Assembly (NCBI RefSeq): GCF_035083965.1
Contig: NC_089724.1
Coordinates: forward strand, 15,232,910 to 15,296,909
From: Branchiostoma lanceolatum
Lineage: Eukaryota; Chordata; Leptocardii; Amphioxiformes; Branchiostomatidae
Length of the DNA: 64,000 bases
Direction of reading: 5' to 3'
The notes beneath the pieces were generated by a model, which saw only the letters and a program-made list of their open reading frames with translations, made no database searches and had not been told where the DNA came from. Positions within the stretch are counted from its first letter, which is position 1; each line of letters begins with the position of its first letter. The position numbers were made by a program, and so were the translations under genes. Of the stretch, positions 43,501 through 56,690 are shown piece by piece.

Positions 43501-46500
43501 AAGTGAAATGAGCAGTACACAGCTATCCAATGATGAAGAATACAGTCATGTAATGTCTTGAAAACTACTTACAGCAGCTTAACCCCAAATTCTTTATAAC
43601 GTTTCTATGTTAAAGGTAGCATGAACTAAAGAATTGTGTTTGCTACTGTTTTCAGCCCCATGCCTGTTGAGATATTAGGTGCCCTTGTCAACCACACAGT
43701 GAAGTCATCCCCCAGGGATGTCATAGCAGACCTGGAGCACTACATGATGATACTGGAAAAGGCCGCTTCTATGACACAGATAGACCCTAAGGTACAAGGA
43801 TTTTTTTTTTCAGACCAAGCGATTAAATCATGTAGTATAAGAAATGACTAATGTTATGTTCATGGGTACCCTGGTGTATTTTAGATGATTGAAAATATCA
43901 AGATATGCTCATATACCTTTAAACAGACGTTTTTCCTACATTTAGTTTTAGTTGATCATGATAGAAAAGTTTAAGGGCATTGCAACGATATATTCATTTT
44001 TTTGGTAAACATTTGATGAATGTATAGCATCGGACATTTGTTGACAAGAATGTGGACAGACATTATACAACCATTAAAAATAAATTACAAACACAGGAAG
44101 GACTTTGAAAGCTTCTAAAGGCAAAAAATTAAACTAGATATATCAAACTCTGCACATGTATGGAAAAAGGAAGTATATTGTAAGATTTCTGATCATATTC
44201 TAATTCAGTATGCATTGGATTAAGTTTTAGAGCATGTTCGAATGGCATAAGCGACAACACAACCCTGCTGCTTGGCCATCAGGATCAAATTCCACAGATC
44301 TGTGAGCTGGTGTTCAATCCTTGGGTTGGCCCCAGCTTGGACACTCTGTAAGGGATTGCATTCGTCATTTCAGATAGTGATGTAAAGCCGGGAGCTTCGG
44401 GTGTATGCTCAACCTCTGCATGTCAAAGAAGTGTAGAGGTGACCCGGTGTGCAAGGCTAAACGCCATAGCAAAGCCGCGTTGCTAACAAAAAGGCGTCAT
44501 TCTCCATCCTCGGTCTTACAAAATGTCCATTGGATATAGAGTATCCATTGGATCAAGTATTCTAACTGCTGTGTTACTGTTGCCACCCCCCTCCCCAGCC
44601 TTCAGTTCTGTACCTCCTGACCCTGCTGCAGATCACGCCCCTGTGTGAGGAAGGCAGCTGGCACCGCGGCCACGCCCTCCTGTCTGTGTGTGCAGCCGTC
44701 ATGAGGAACCACCCCACTACACATTATTTCAAAGGTCATTATTAATGGTCCATCAAAGGTGTAGTTTGCAAAAACATTGAATGAATATTCAAAAGGATAT
44801 GTTTTGGTCCACCCCTTAGGTGTTGCCAAAAAAACACATTCCAGTAAAGTTAAAGATTCCAAAAAATTAATGACTACTTCTGTGTTGACTTTGAAATTGT
44901 CTCAATTTTCTAACAGAGATGGGGGACGTTCTGTACACCATGTTGACCTTGTATGATGACCTTGATGTTCGGGACCAGGCACGGCTGTACTATACCCTTC
45001 TCACTAACCTGTCCTTTGATAAGGTGAGCACTGATATACCGTTGTGAAAAAAAATCAAGACACAGAAACTCATTACATAGCTTTTCAGTTAGAACTTGAT
45101 CTTTACACTTGCTGGTACTGACAAGTATATGTTTTGTTTTTTCCTTTGAAATAGTTATCAAGTCTGTTGGCCGTGTCAGCTGATACCAGAGCCCATACTG
45201 CCACCAGTCTTACCAAACTAGTTACAGGTAATGTGTTTATCCTTATCTAGTGCAGGTATTGCTCACCCAGTCATGAGACAGCTATACATGTATATGATAA
45301 TACTTCTGTAATCCTTACACCTGAGTATATATACTTGTGCATCATTGTTCTCAATATAAGTTTATGTAACCCACAATTAAAGGCCACTCTTCAATCTGAT
45401 ATGTATTCAATATCTGATACATGAGAATTTTCCCTCACCTGCAGGTGGCAGCACCTTCCCACCCGCTGCACCTGTTGTACAGATCACACAACCTCTGCTC
45501 AAACTCACGAGGTCAGTAAACAGTACTCACATGTATTCAAAACCGCTATATTTAACAAATCTGCTTTCACTACATCTTGGGATGAACTGTAAATGCAGAA
45601 ATATTCGCGGTGGTTTTATGGTCACCGTTTTCACGGTGACGGTTTTGCCGTGAACTTAAAACCACCGCAAACATTTTTTTCCAATACTGTAGCAGTATGT
45701 GACTATGGCACTGCCGCGAACTTAAAACCACTGCGAACACTCCATTTCCCCCTCAGCACGAAATATAAACCACGCAAATTTAAATGCATTTACAATATTT
45801 CATCATGTTGGTATCATTGTTTTGGACAAAAATCAGGTATAAACTTTTACTACTGTAACATGCCTTTACCTACTTTGACCTGATTTTCAGAACTTGTAAA
45901 AGATTTCTTCTACATTCAACATTTGTGTTCTTTCATTGTAGAGTACCTGAGGATCCCACAACTATGTTGAAGTTAGAGGGCGCAGAGGAAGTGCTAATAC
46001 ATGAAAAAGGTTTGCTATTAAGAGTTTTCTTGTTCAATGATCTGTCAAACAAGTATACACATCAGTCCTTTCCTACTGTAATCAAGTTGAAATTGATTTC
46101 TGAATGTTATACTGCTCTTCTCACCACAGACTTGTTGTCAGCATACCTTGGGAGAATACAGGCCTCCACATACCAGCCTGCCATCCATATGAAGTACTAC
46201 CTTCACTTTGTGAGTACCATTTAAACACTGACAAATATAACAAGAATATTTTGGTTGTAAAGAACATGTTGGTAGAGAGGTAAATGCTTTTTTCAGGATT
46301 TGCAATGCACCTGAGGAAGGCCTTGAAAATATGCAAGAACTAAGTCAAGAAAATACTTTTAAAAGTTTGAGGAAAAAAAGGAAACATTGTAGCACTGACA
46401 GTAGAAAAAGTAAATCTTATGTACTGTTTGTTTGGTTGTTTATTTGTTTGTTTATTTTTCTATTTAGGACACAGAAGCAGACCCAGACTACATCAGGCTG

Positions 46501-48952
46501 TATGCCCTGGTGTTACATGTAGAGACAAACAACAAATATGTTCAAGTCAAAGGTGTGTTTATTTCTATTTGTTTGAAACATCATTTTTATAAGAGACTTT
46601 TTTTGGTTCATATTTTGCATTTCATGTTGTTGTTGTTGTTGCTTCATGGTAAATTGTCAGCTGTATGGCAATCAAGTATGATTAATGTAATGTAATTTCT
46701 GTAATGCTTTACATGCAGTATCTATGTGTAACACTAGGAGGCGTTTCTGATCCATTTACCAGAAAACTCATTGGGTCTCTGTCACAGCCTGAATGCCAGT
46801 CACAGATATGTCAAGTTGAAATCCTTAACCAACCATATATATTCTTCTCTCTATGCACAGACACCTATGTCTCCTGTATCAGTAGAGAGGACTCAGTGAA
46901 ACCAGAAAACGGCTATAAAACTGTTACATTGTCGTTCCAACCCCTGGAGCCAGTACCTACACAGTTCATCATCAGGTACTATTGGTAGTATAGATTGTTA
47001 CTTCATTCCAAACGAGTTGAGTATTGTTTTCTGCTTGTCTGTGTGGCTTGCTGTCTGTGTGTACATGTGTTTCTTTAAGTACCAGTATACATGATGCAGC
47101 ACTGCCATTCATCCTTGGTGCTGCTAATTTTGTCTGTGGGACTTGAACTTGGGTTGCAAAGCAGTATGGATATGGGGATGAAGTCTGCTATCTCTGATGG
47201 CCTTGTTGCACATGCAACAGGTTAACATGTAAGACAGAACCTAAATCTTTGAACATGAAGAACAACATTTTTTGTGGAATGTGACATTTTTAGAAGATTT
47301 GCTGACAGTGTGTTGTTAGTTATTTATAGAGAACATAACTGCTAGACTTAGAAAAGACTGGATTCTGTCAGGGGAGGGGTCCCTCCGAAGGAGTAACAAC
47401 GCCTTGGAATGATGTGTTTCCACCTCGTTTGTTGCACCTGATACAGCTGCGAGTTCAGCACAGAAGACGGCAAGACATGTGCAGGGCACCTGCCAGTCCT
47501 GCAGCTGGTGTTCCGAGACCTTTTCCTGCCCCTGCCTGTTCCAGGTGGCCAGAAACTGCAGCTGTTTCAGCAGCTGTGGGAACACATCCACCTACAGCAG
47601 CAGCAGGCAGCTGGAGATAGGTAGGTGGCAGGTGCTAATGCTGCTGTACACATGCCATGTGAATCTCTTATCCAATGAAACGAAATTTGGATCCCTATAA
47701 AGAATTCAGATGAATTAGCCTAACGGCATCTTACACTCAAAGTTGTATTTTCTAAATTCTTTTATAACTTGTGACTGACTTCCTGGGGCTTCCTAGCAGT
47801 TTTCTTTGGAAATGCAGGGGTGTTTTTGTTGTCAACATTTCTAGCTGTATGTTATATACGGTTTATTGCTCTTAATCTTAAAGGCCATAGTTTGTCTGTT
47901 TACCATTGCATAAAAGATTATATCAATAACCTACAAAATCTTGATCTTACACATTTTTCTTATTTTCAATATGTCTAGCCAGGAGAATGCACCCGAGAAT
48001 GGTTGTGTAGAGTCTGTGTGCTGTCTAACTGTGGGTTCAGAAGCTGTGGATGGCATGTTGAGAAGAGAGCTGGGCCCTTTTCTGGTAAAACAAGAAGGTA
48101 GGATATGTGTTCCATGTCCTTGTACAGTTCATTTTTATGTTGATTCTTTCTTGGTCAACAGTTGGTCTAACAACTGTAGTGCTCATTCCACCAGTTTAAT
48201 GATGTGATATTCTGGGAGAAAATTTGATAAACTCAGATATGAAAAAGGAGGAAAGAGAATTATTCAAAAGAAGTAATCAAAATGCCAACAAAGACGGTAC
48301 TAAAATCAGTGCATGTAAAATCATAAGACTCAACAAAAACTTACTAGGGTAGATTGAGTATACTGGGCATATCAAATTTATGAGAGTCTTTTAAAGTCAG
48401 TATATCTACTGATGTTTCAGACTTTGCAGTAATTATCAGTGATTGTCAGTATCTTACTACACTTACTTTTAAAGTAACATGTGTAGTCCAGTGAATAATG
48501 ACCCTGCCTCTGGACCAAGAAAGAAGTCATGAGTTTGAATCCCAACTGCATTGCTCAACCTACATGCACGCTACTGGAAAGGGTTGCAGTCTTTTTGACA
48601 GGACGTTATGGGGTCGTCAGCTGTTTACTGTACCTGTCGAATAGAGCAAGGGAAATTTTCCCAGTATAACAACCTGTAGATACTGTACATAGCATATGTC
48701 TTCTCTGTCATGATCAGTCGAAGAGTAGCTAAACTGTTCATTGAGTTCATTTGAACTTAACTCTTTCACTTTTTTCACTTTCTTCCAGATGAGGAACACC
48801 TGATAGGGATTCTCCTCCCCCCACGTACCCATCTTCTCATGAAGGTGAAGACGACGGACTCTGCAGCTGTTATCACCATGGCAACAGACAACTGGAGGAT
48901 CCTCCCTCTTGTCAATAGTTATTTACATGGTCTGGAGAAATCTGGTGCCTAA
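37574..48952 (+). CDS. AP5B1: AP-5 adaptor complex subunit beta-1
   Basis: 28 exons, all phases matching: 37574-37705, 38231-38296, 38482-38510, 38640-38718, 39031-39075, 39191-39325, 39833-39910, 40065-40123, 40320-40374, 40499-40552, 40716-40886, 41166-41240, 41684-41830, 42401-42539, 42934-43087, 43240-43329, 43656-43791, 44599-44734, 44917-45023, 45155-45227, 45445-45511, 45942-46009, 46130-46209, 46468-46552, 46861-46975, 47447-47620, 47979-48097, 48789-48952 (TAA). The product is 943 residues (human about 878). Recognised by WLREMDTFRANPTAYLVG at the N-terminus, GVACECLREMEMSYPG, and the C-terminal DNWRILPLVNSYL. It is the large beta-type subunit, with helical adaptin repeats, of the AP-5 coat. 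With AP5Z1, AP5M1, AP5S1, SPG11 and ZFYVE26 it acts on late endosomes/lysosomes in retrieval to the Golgi, without clathrin. Exons 13-15 have alternative acceptors. Confidence 0.92.
40185..40252 (-). repeat. tRNA-derived SINE head in AP5B1 intron 8
   Basis: On the minus strand GGGTAGAGCG (A-box-like) is followed 30 bases on by CAGGTTCAAACCC (B-box). The region between contains CTCCCC..GGGAG, which could pair as an anticodon-like stem. The missing acceptor-stem pairing argues against a functional tRNA. Confidence 0.65.
42825..42985 (+). repeat. Triplicated 3' splice-site/exon-start segment at AP5B1 exon 15
   Basis: Three consecutive units (42825-42882, 42883-42933, 42934 onward) each contain CTCC..CTCCAGGT(G/A)TTGATTG and ACAG, and units 1 and 2 each end TTTCTCCACAG, a usable acceptor. 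Unit 2 is 51 bases and open in the AP5B1 frame. Starting at 42883 instead of 42934 would add 17 residues nearly repeating the next ones (DSSLQVLIDSLVC). Unit 1 is 58 bases and would shift the frame. Confidence 0.88.
44225..44480 (+). repeat. SINE-like element in AP5B1 intron 17
   Basis: A possible B-box-like GTGTTCAATCCTTGG is followed by GGGATTGCATTCGTC, GTGATGTAAAGCCGGGAG and CTTCGGGTGTATGC. I associate this order with degenerate tRNA-derived SINEs. The ends are not clear. Confidence 0.5.
45590..45790. repeat. Dispersed repeat, copy 3, in AP5B1 intron 21
   Basis: The words ATTCGCGGTGGTTTTATGG, CACGGTGACGGTTTTGCCGT, GAACTTAAAACCACCGC and ACTTAAAACCACTGCGAA give a strongly self-complementary arrangement and match the copies upstream of FUOM. 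Best preserved of the three. Confidence 0.7.
48484..48680 (+). repeat. tRNA-derived SINE-like element in AP5B1 intron 27
   Basis: AGTCCAGTGAATAATGACCC (A-box region) and GAGTTTGAATCCC (B-box, 48531-48543) form a tRNA-like head. A body with GACAGGACGTTATGG follows, related to GGTAGGACGTTAAATGG at 28000. Confidence 0.6.
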
Positions 48953-49871
48953 CACTATGATGATTATGATATTCAGTCAATCAACTATGCTGATATGTGA
49001 CAACTTTAATAGCATTTTTTCAAAAGTGTATTTCTTTAAAACTTTTCACCTAATGCTATGGTGACACTATGTATGACAGAATTTTACAATTTTTTCATAA
49101 ATTTTATGATTTAAGACATTATATAGTGAATATTTCTCATTAGCTCTTATCATTGCCATGCATAAGAAGGCAATTTGACAGTCCCAAGATTTGAAAGAGA
49201 ATGTATAAATTAAAATGTTACCCTCCACAAAATGTAGTAACAATGCTGTTGATACCTTGATTGTTTCTTAAACAAAAAGACAAAACAGTGAATATTCTGT
49301 GAATACTTGCTTACCAGTCAATGTTCAATGTCATATACATTTTCATACCTAATGATGGTAAACGGTACTACAAACTTCATTCGTTACGCAGTAGTTAAAA
49401 GGGCCCTTGCACTTATAGACACTTGTTGATATTTCCTCAAACTGTCCCTCTTCCCGAATATTGACACAGACACCAGCACAAACCATTAGGACCAATTAGA
49501 ACCTTTTTGAAAAACTTGTTTTCACCAATCGATGGACTTAATTGAGGTCCTTCCTTGTCTTCCTTGTATGCTGAACAAATGGAGTGATGGCCGTGTGTTC
49601 CTGTGCCCACACATTGTACCAGCAACAGCCAAGAAGGCTGGGGTATTTACCCAGGACATTTACCTTACTGGTGAAGAGGTGTGCTGTGCTGTTAGCGGGT
49701 TTGCACTCTGAACAACTTCTTCCTCCCACTTCCACACAAATGCGTCTAAGATTTCTCCTGCGTTTGTCTAAGGGCCCGCTCACATTTGGTGCATGATTAA
49801 TCTTTCATTGTTGCTACAAAGTGGTTACCTTACAGTGTGTCTTGTACTGTTGTTGTGTAATACGATTTATT

Positions 49872-49877
49872 AATAAA
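49872..49877 (+). other. Candidate polyadenylation signal for AP5B1
   Basis: TTAATAAAATTGATC contains AATAAA, 920 bases after the stop. An earlier ATTAAA lies near 49208. The sequence between holds no recognised gene, so it is read as 3' UTR. Confidence 0.4.
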
Positions 49878-52800
49878 ATTGATCTCCATCTATCTATCTG
49901 TTATCAATATTTTTTTATCATCATTGATGTTGGTAACTTGTTGGGTAGAAAAAAAACTGATAGGTTTTGTCACAGACCTCAATAATCTAACTTTATTGTA
50001 TCTACTTCCAAGAGGATCTTCTATCCATGGCAAACATCTTACTTTATATCCAAACATTTTAGACAGATATCAAAACACTTTCGTAGTAACTTCACCCTAT
50101 CAATTTCAATGGACTAGAAAACCTTAGTTTATTTCATATCTCTTGTTTTATATTGATGTAATTTGCTTTGCTTGCTTTGTATCTAAATATGGTCCTTTGT
50201 TTTGGTAGCAGCATGAAAATAAGCCATTGACTTGAGTGTGCCACCACCATGTATTCTTGATAAATGTTGCAATGTTTTATTTTATTCAGAGCAAGTGTTC
50301 AATGTAATGTTATAGAGGAGGCCCGTTCATATCCAAGCAGATAAGCAAAATAGTGACGCTTTCCTAGCTGCTTGGAGGTCAGAAGATGTTATCATTGGCA
50401 GTTTTTCTCACGTTTTTATGTATTTTTTTTCATCTGTTTTTTGGTAGCTGTCTGCTAGTCCACCCCCTGCAGACTCCTTGCGTTGATGGAAAATGGAAGA
50501 AATTCGACAAAGTGTATGCATCTCTTTGTCAACTTATTCACCATGTTCAGCCAATTGCTGCTATTAACAAACTAAGGGGGAGATTATAGATGTCTGTTTC
50601 GTCAGCAGTTAAAGCGGCGCGCACTGTTAATTTGTCATGCAGACGGGGGGGGGGGCTGTTGTGACGCTTGTCCCATCCCATACAAGCTCACGCTTAACAG
50701 GTGTTCCTTTCTTCCACCCCACCACTTTCTCTCCCAACCACTCCCAGCACGCGCGCCGGGCGCGAAAAGCGACAGAACAGCGTGCTAATTAGCCGCAGAA
50801 GAGGCGCAGTAATGGCTAAATTACCGGGGATGAGAGGGTAATTAGCGGGTCCCTAACCTATCAACCCAGGTGCGCTCCCCTATCACTCCATCGCGCTGGA
50901 GCCGTGTAGTGGTCTGGTGACTGTTGTCCAGGCATGCCACGCGTACCTCCGGACAATTATTCATCTACAAGTGTACTCCACTTCTTCCTCCCGCTAAACC
51001 CCAGGCAAATATTTGTTGCCTGTTGTGTTTGGGGTGGAGTAAAAAGAGAGAGAGAGAAGTCGCCACAAACAAACGCAGACGCCTACATCTGTCGTGCACG
51101 ACTTGTGAGGGCTGCAATCGGTGGATGCAAGGTCAACGAATCTGCGGCTCGCGTCAGTCTTAATGCGAGTGTGGGTTTTAACAACACATGTTTGTTGCCA
51201 TGTCAACGGCCTGGTGCCCTTGCCATATTGCATAATTGATATACCTTTATCACAGAAAAATAAGGTTGATAAATCACAGCTTTGACGTTAGTTCGATACC
51301 AAGTACCGCGCATCTGTGCATGTTGCGGGTCGTCGGTACAAAAGTGGGGAAAATTAGCTCGGTTTTAACGAAATTTGGATGATCAAAACAGACCTGATCT
51401 TGTAATTTCACAATAATTCGTATGCTGGTTGACAGCAACCATGAGATATGTATAGAATGATCCACAACATTGATGATACATTGTAGAAGAAAATGAACAA
51501 GTAAACGATTATTTGATGACTTTCATCTTTTGTTTCTTTTTACACAAACGTTACATATCGTCTATTGCCTGAATTGTTGCTATGCTGTAGTCGGTTTAGT
51601 TTGCAAAGAAAAGACAAAGTTAAAGAACCCAGTACATACTAGTACTACATTTGAATTTTCTTTCCTTTATTTCTCAATCCAATACCATTAGAAATGCTGA
51701 GACATTTCCTCCCAAGCTAGTAGCATTGACAAAAGTACCAAACATCGAACTTTCGCTTGGTTCTTCGTTGCAAAAAGTATGTCTTGTTTTGTTCACTCGT
51801 TTGTAACCGTCGTATATAGCTTGCAAATGTCTGACTTTCACAAATCAATTCAGAATTGTATCAAACAGTCGATATTCTATAACAGATATTGTCATCATAA
51901 ACCGACCTAGCAGCTTTCATGCATCGGTTACCTCAAACGCAACCAAACTGCGATAAAGTTTATTGTTTTTGAATTGGCCAATCAGGCTATTTTCTACCGC
52001 ACCAAATGACCGGACATAAGTGCTGCAATGTATATCAAACTAGGCGCCATTGTTCTTTGTATAGGAGACATGTACTGTTGTTGTAAATTGTTGTATACTT
52101 GAAACTGGCAATGAAATCTTACTCAAGGATACTTTAGAGTTTATATTACAGCTTAATGGTAATTGGGATTCGGTATTGTATGCCGATGTTATGCAGTTCT
52201 TTTATGATAATATATAGACACTCTGTGAAGTTTTAGTGTGTTTGTAGAACTCGCTAATGTGTTTGGGCGCGCAGAAGTATGTATAGTAAACATGTTAATC
52301 AATGCAATACTAGCTAAGTTCTGAAAACGAATTTCTTATTAGGTTTTTAAGACAAGACGCGAGCCTTAAGATCGGCATTGACAGGTCATCTGTACAAGTC
52401 ACTCCTAACTTGAACCCCTTAAAACCCTTATCACTGCTAATAAAGACATAACAACAGGCTGAAGAGCCCTTAATTGTGCCTTAAGCACGTCCAAATGGAT
52501 TCTGTCTGGCTTTTATTTGAGACTTTAGAGCCGCAATACGTCTCCATATCGTCTGAAGAGGAGAGCGGAATTGATGTTTCTGTATTGTGACGATTTGGGA
52601 GGATTGTGCAGTTCTTCACCTTGTTTTTCGGAAACGAAGTTGGGAAAAGGTCAGAGAAGAATGATGATCCCTTCTTCAAAATATGGAAGAACAGAAAACC
52701 TTGTGTTTCATTCATTCAGGTCTGAAAATATAACAAATTCGAACTTTTCTTTATCATGATTTAAAAGGAAAACAACACATAGAAAGAAAACAATGCGCAT

Positions 52801-53952
52801 ACGCTAGTGTGGCAAAGAAAAGTCTATTTTAAGGTATAGCCATATGGTGGATACAGAGAGAAATGATTGTTTTAAGTACAAGTGTATACAAGTCGCAATA
52901 TTTTCGGCAGTAGTTGCACGTTAAAACTAAATCAGGAAATTTTGTCTACGTCAGATACAAAGATTCATCTATAATGAAACTATATTCTAACAATACCAAA
53001 GGAAAGACGACGGGCGAAAATGCCGGAATACGCTAACTTTCGTTCAGAAAAACAATATTGAAAATCATGTCATCTATTTATGTCATTTATTTCAGCGCCA
53101 CAGTAAGTTACTTGCCAGCCGGTGAATATTGTAGAAAGTGCTGTATTTTCATTATCAAAGTCTGGAGCATAGTTTGATTACGTCAAGAAAGCAGTGACAT
53201 AAATTTTGAACATGCGACAAGCTTCTTGCATAAATGCTATCGGTGGTTCCTTTATTTCTTCATCTCTAAGACATGAGACACGTGAGAATTCATGAACTTT
53301 TATCGGCTGAACCCTGACGGCTGTTTTATGAGGGTGTGTGTCGCTCGTAGTCCCGCCCAAACTTTCACCTGGGCACCCCACCACTTCATCTCTCTTGTTC
53401 CTCCATTAATTTCCGCCCAGTTCGCGCCCTCCATCGTGCCCATGTTGTCCCGGCGTGGCTTTCAAGCCTCTCCAGCCCGGCCAGAGTGTGATTACAGAGC
53501 CCCGCTGGCGCCAGTTGGAGATATGAACGAATAGGTACGGCGGGACCCCTGCACAACATCGTCGTCCGCCAGCCTTTCTTTTATTGATTCTCAGTCTAGG
53601 GCTGGTTCCAACCTTCCGCCTGGACATTCTAGCTACACATCTCGCCCACAGAAATGTTCTACCCCTCGTTATCTAAATGGAGATGTGTTTAAAGAAGAGA
53701 CGTATGTGTCTCACGTCGCCACGCCCTGAAGATATATGATCTGACAGGCTGATTCGTGTGAGATGAAATATCAGTCTCCAGTCACCTGAGCTGTTTGACC
53801 TGACATCAGGGCGCGCCGCAAACTCTTCAAACACTCGCCTGGCGTCTGCGCACAGGCTTTAGGGACAGGGCAACTCTCAGAGAACGTGTAGTTCTGGGAT
53901 CGATTCCCAAAGGGAAGGATATATATCACTTGACTACAGATATATATAAAAG

Positions 53953-54045
53953 ATGGCGTTTCGAGCGGTCGATCGCGACAAGTGTACCTTGCCGGCTACT
54001 TACCACTACCGGAACACTGGTAGACTGCGCCGGTCGACTCTAGAG
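53953..54045 (+). CDS. Possible first coding exon of an unknown gene (weak)
   Basis: ATG in AAGATGG context opens 31 codons (MAFRAVDRDKCTLPATYHYR...) ending GAG before a good donor (GTGAGG), phase 0. A TATATATAAA lies only a few bases upstream, too close for a TATA box serving this ATG. No second exon was found downstream. The reading is weak, and it may be chance. Confidence 0.22.
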
Positions 54046-54995
54046 GTGAGGAAATGTGTATTTCATCTCGTACTTTTGCGTTCGTGACGGTCGTTGAGAG
54101 TTCCTGACCAGTCAAGTAGAGCAAGACGAATGAATGACACACTTAGATAACACTCTAACCGTCATTATCTCCTTTATTGCGCCCGCCAATAGCTTCTCAG
54201 TGATCTGTAAAGTGATTTATATATCGGCAGGTGGCAAGAGCAAAAGGTTTTCGTTTATTTCTGTGTTTTCAAGTTTGCTTTAAGCTGCGTCAAGCCGGCT
54301 TTGTTGGTAGCATATGATTTCTCTAAAAGCGACCAGGTAAACTATTCTAGATGTCTGAAGATGTTAGAAAATTTGAAACAGTAAAATATGCAGTTTTATA
54401 ATGATAGTCCCGAGTAAAACAATTTTTCCATAAAGATATCTTACAGATATTCCATTATTTCTATGTTAAAAATGATCACAATTGCAAGTGCACGTGTCTC
54501 TTGTAAAAAAGCGACTTGACTTCTTATAGGTCAGATTGTCGTCGTTTTCTTTGGTGTAAATATTGCTTAAATGATAATCGATCCTCAAAAAATGTCAACA
54601 GAACAAAATGAGACGGATGACAAAGTTGGCTAGTATATTAAAACAGACTGCACGATTGGCATATATGTTCCTTGTTAAGACCGTTTTGAATTCATAATTC
54701 AGCTATGATGGATATCCCCAAATGTTTTTGATAATCACTATTCTTTCATTGTTTTCTTGTATTGATTCACCTGTTTCTTTTCAGCCACTCATGAAGAGCC
54801 AAGATATCAGAAAATGTTGATAAAAAACGTTTTCTAAAATGTACAGAATGTAACTTAACTGTGTTTTATTTGAGAGCACACACGCTGCACCTAAGTAGAT
54901 CGTTATACAATTTCACTGTATTAACTTAAGACTTTGTATGTGAAGTCTTGTTCTTGGCATGTATACGTAGGCATGTCTATTGTGTTAACGTTGTC

Positions 54996-55120
54996 TCTGT
55001 CTGTCTGCCTGTCTGTCCATCTCTCTCTCTCCGTCCCACTCCCTCTCTCCCTCCCTCTCTCTCTCTCCCTCCCTCTCTCCCTCCCTCTCTCTCTCCCTCC
55101 CTCTCTCTCTCTCTCCCTCC

Positions 55121-55203
<83 letters not shown>
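54996..55203. repeat. (CT)n polypyrimidine microsatellite
   Basis: About 200 bases of CT with CCCT interruptions, pure pyrimidine on the plus strand over most of its length. The Leu/Ser and Arg/Glu frames across it are artefacts. A second CT-rich tract lies at 58804-58975. Confidence 0.97.
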
Positions 55204-55204
<1 letters not shown>

Positions 55205-56463
55205 ATCTTGTCCCCATCCCTCTCTGTGCATTTCGAATTCTGTCACACATGAGGGATGAAGTCTGCCATCTACTTTCATGTGACAGACTTTGTGATCAAT
55301 GACAACGAATCGTATGATGTCGAAGATTTCCCAGACACATTTCTATTTCAAACCTCCTTCTGAAATATTTCTAAACACTTCTCTATCGGTTTCTGATTCA
55401 CGGCAAATAAAATTTCTGTAGGATTGTTTTAAACATTTAAAAGTACAAGTTACTGAGTGTATATATATATGTATACGCACGTTGTGCGACTGGTTTTCTG
55501 ACATGTTTTGTGTTACGTAGGAGGTGGTGTAAATTTGGAGATTACCAAGATAGTACTAATTCGTTTTTAATGACGCATTTTTGGGTGGGAGACGATATCG
55601 TTGTGATGTTTCCTAGTTTCACAAGGCGGCGCCTGGTATTCCAGTTAAGGGCCACAAAGGTGTCCAGTTCATCCTATTTTCTTTTCTATTTTTGTGGTAA
55701 TTAGATACACAAAACTACTTCATCAAATAGCGGAGATCCGTCCCGAAATGACCACACAGATAAATTCATATCAAAACGTTACCTTCAAATCATCTTTATG
55801 CAAGCTGTAAGAAAGCTTGATGGGTAACTATAATCTCGAAAACTCTTTTTGATAACACAAAGCTTCTGTACACATTATACTTATATCACAATGTGTAAGC
55901 GTTCTGAATATTGCCGTAGAGTGACTTGGGATAAGTCTGGAGCGGTTCTTGCTTTACTGGCAGTCCTCAAAGTCACGGTTAGGTTTACGTACTCATGAAA
56001 CATGTACGAGCTATGTGTGTATTTTCGCTAGTTGGTGATTCACTACAAATCACCCTGATTGAGAACTGGCGAACCTTCGTCTTGAATCAGCCATACGGTG
56101 ACACCATTCACCCTGACGGGAGAACTGGCGCATCCCCGTTTTGTATCAGCCAACAAAAGGGTATGTCACCCAGTAAGGCGCGGTATAACCCCGACGGTGC
56201 GTAAGCACGTCGACTGATGATGATGATCGCTAGCAGGCATTTATGATTTCGGCCTGCTGTTGTATGACTTCTAACATTGTGCATTTTGTCATACTGGACA
56301 TAGTACTAACAGCCACGTCACATTCGTCGTGCGACAGGTTTTGCGACAACAAACTGAGAGAATTCTCACGACAGTCGTGAATGTGTCGTGCAACATTCAG
56401 CCGTCTTGTGACAGGAAGGTTGTCGTAAAACCTTGTCGTAGGTTGGTTCTGTCTTGACTTGAC

Positions 56464-56690
56464 TTACTTCACTTGACTTATGTCGAGTGCTAGTCTACTG
56501 CCTGCACTCGAACCACTGTGACAGTCCAGAATTGTCTGTCCTCCATTGCCTTCTCCCTCAGAGGGTAGGCTGGTGTCTTTCTGTAGCACATCTATGTAGG
56601 CGAGAGGCTGCCTTCCTGGCTTTCTCTTCCCGTGCCGTGGTACCCAAAGCACTAAGCTGGACACCACTTCTTTGGTTCTGTCATAGCCTC
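56464..56690 (-). pseudogene. Decayed non-LTR retrotransposon reverse-transcriptase C-terminal fragment
   Basis: On the minus strand, VLWVPRHGKRKPGRQPLAYI followed by DVLQKDTSL matches the usual end of LINE-type ORF2 proteins (a pattern like LLWxPxHGxRxxGRPxxTYxDxLxxDTGL). The next conserved block (REKAMEDRQFW, pattern LxxAMxDRxxW) is in another frame, so there is at least one frameshift. Only about 70 codons remain. The clade is not assigned. Confidence 0.7.

Larger units (their letters stand above)
48953..54700. other. Gene-poor region right of AP5B1, first part
   Basis: No convincing coding gene. The AP5B1 3' UTR probably reaches about 49.9 kb. A moderately GC-rich block at 50600-50930 has several TAATTA/TTAGC homeodomain-type words. 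A short frame at 50386-50589 (67 residues, hydrophobic start) has no homology I recognise. 53950-54050 holds a possible first exon (listed separately). The rest is AT-rich with no clear signal. Confidence 0.5.

Noticed and set aside
50386-50589. 67-residue frame with a signal-peptide-like start
   Set aside because: Short, AT-rich, no cleavage-site or family support, and no exon signals around it.
54934-55302. Leu/Ser- and Arg/Glu-rich frames of about 100 residues
   Set aside because: They are translations of the (CT)n tract.
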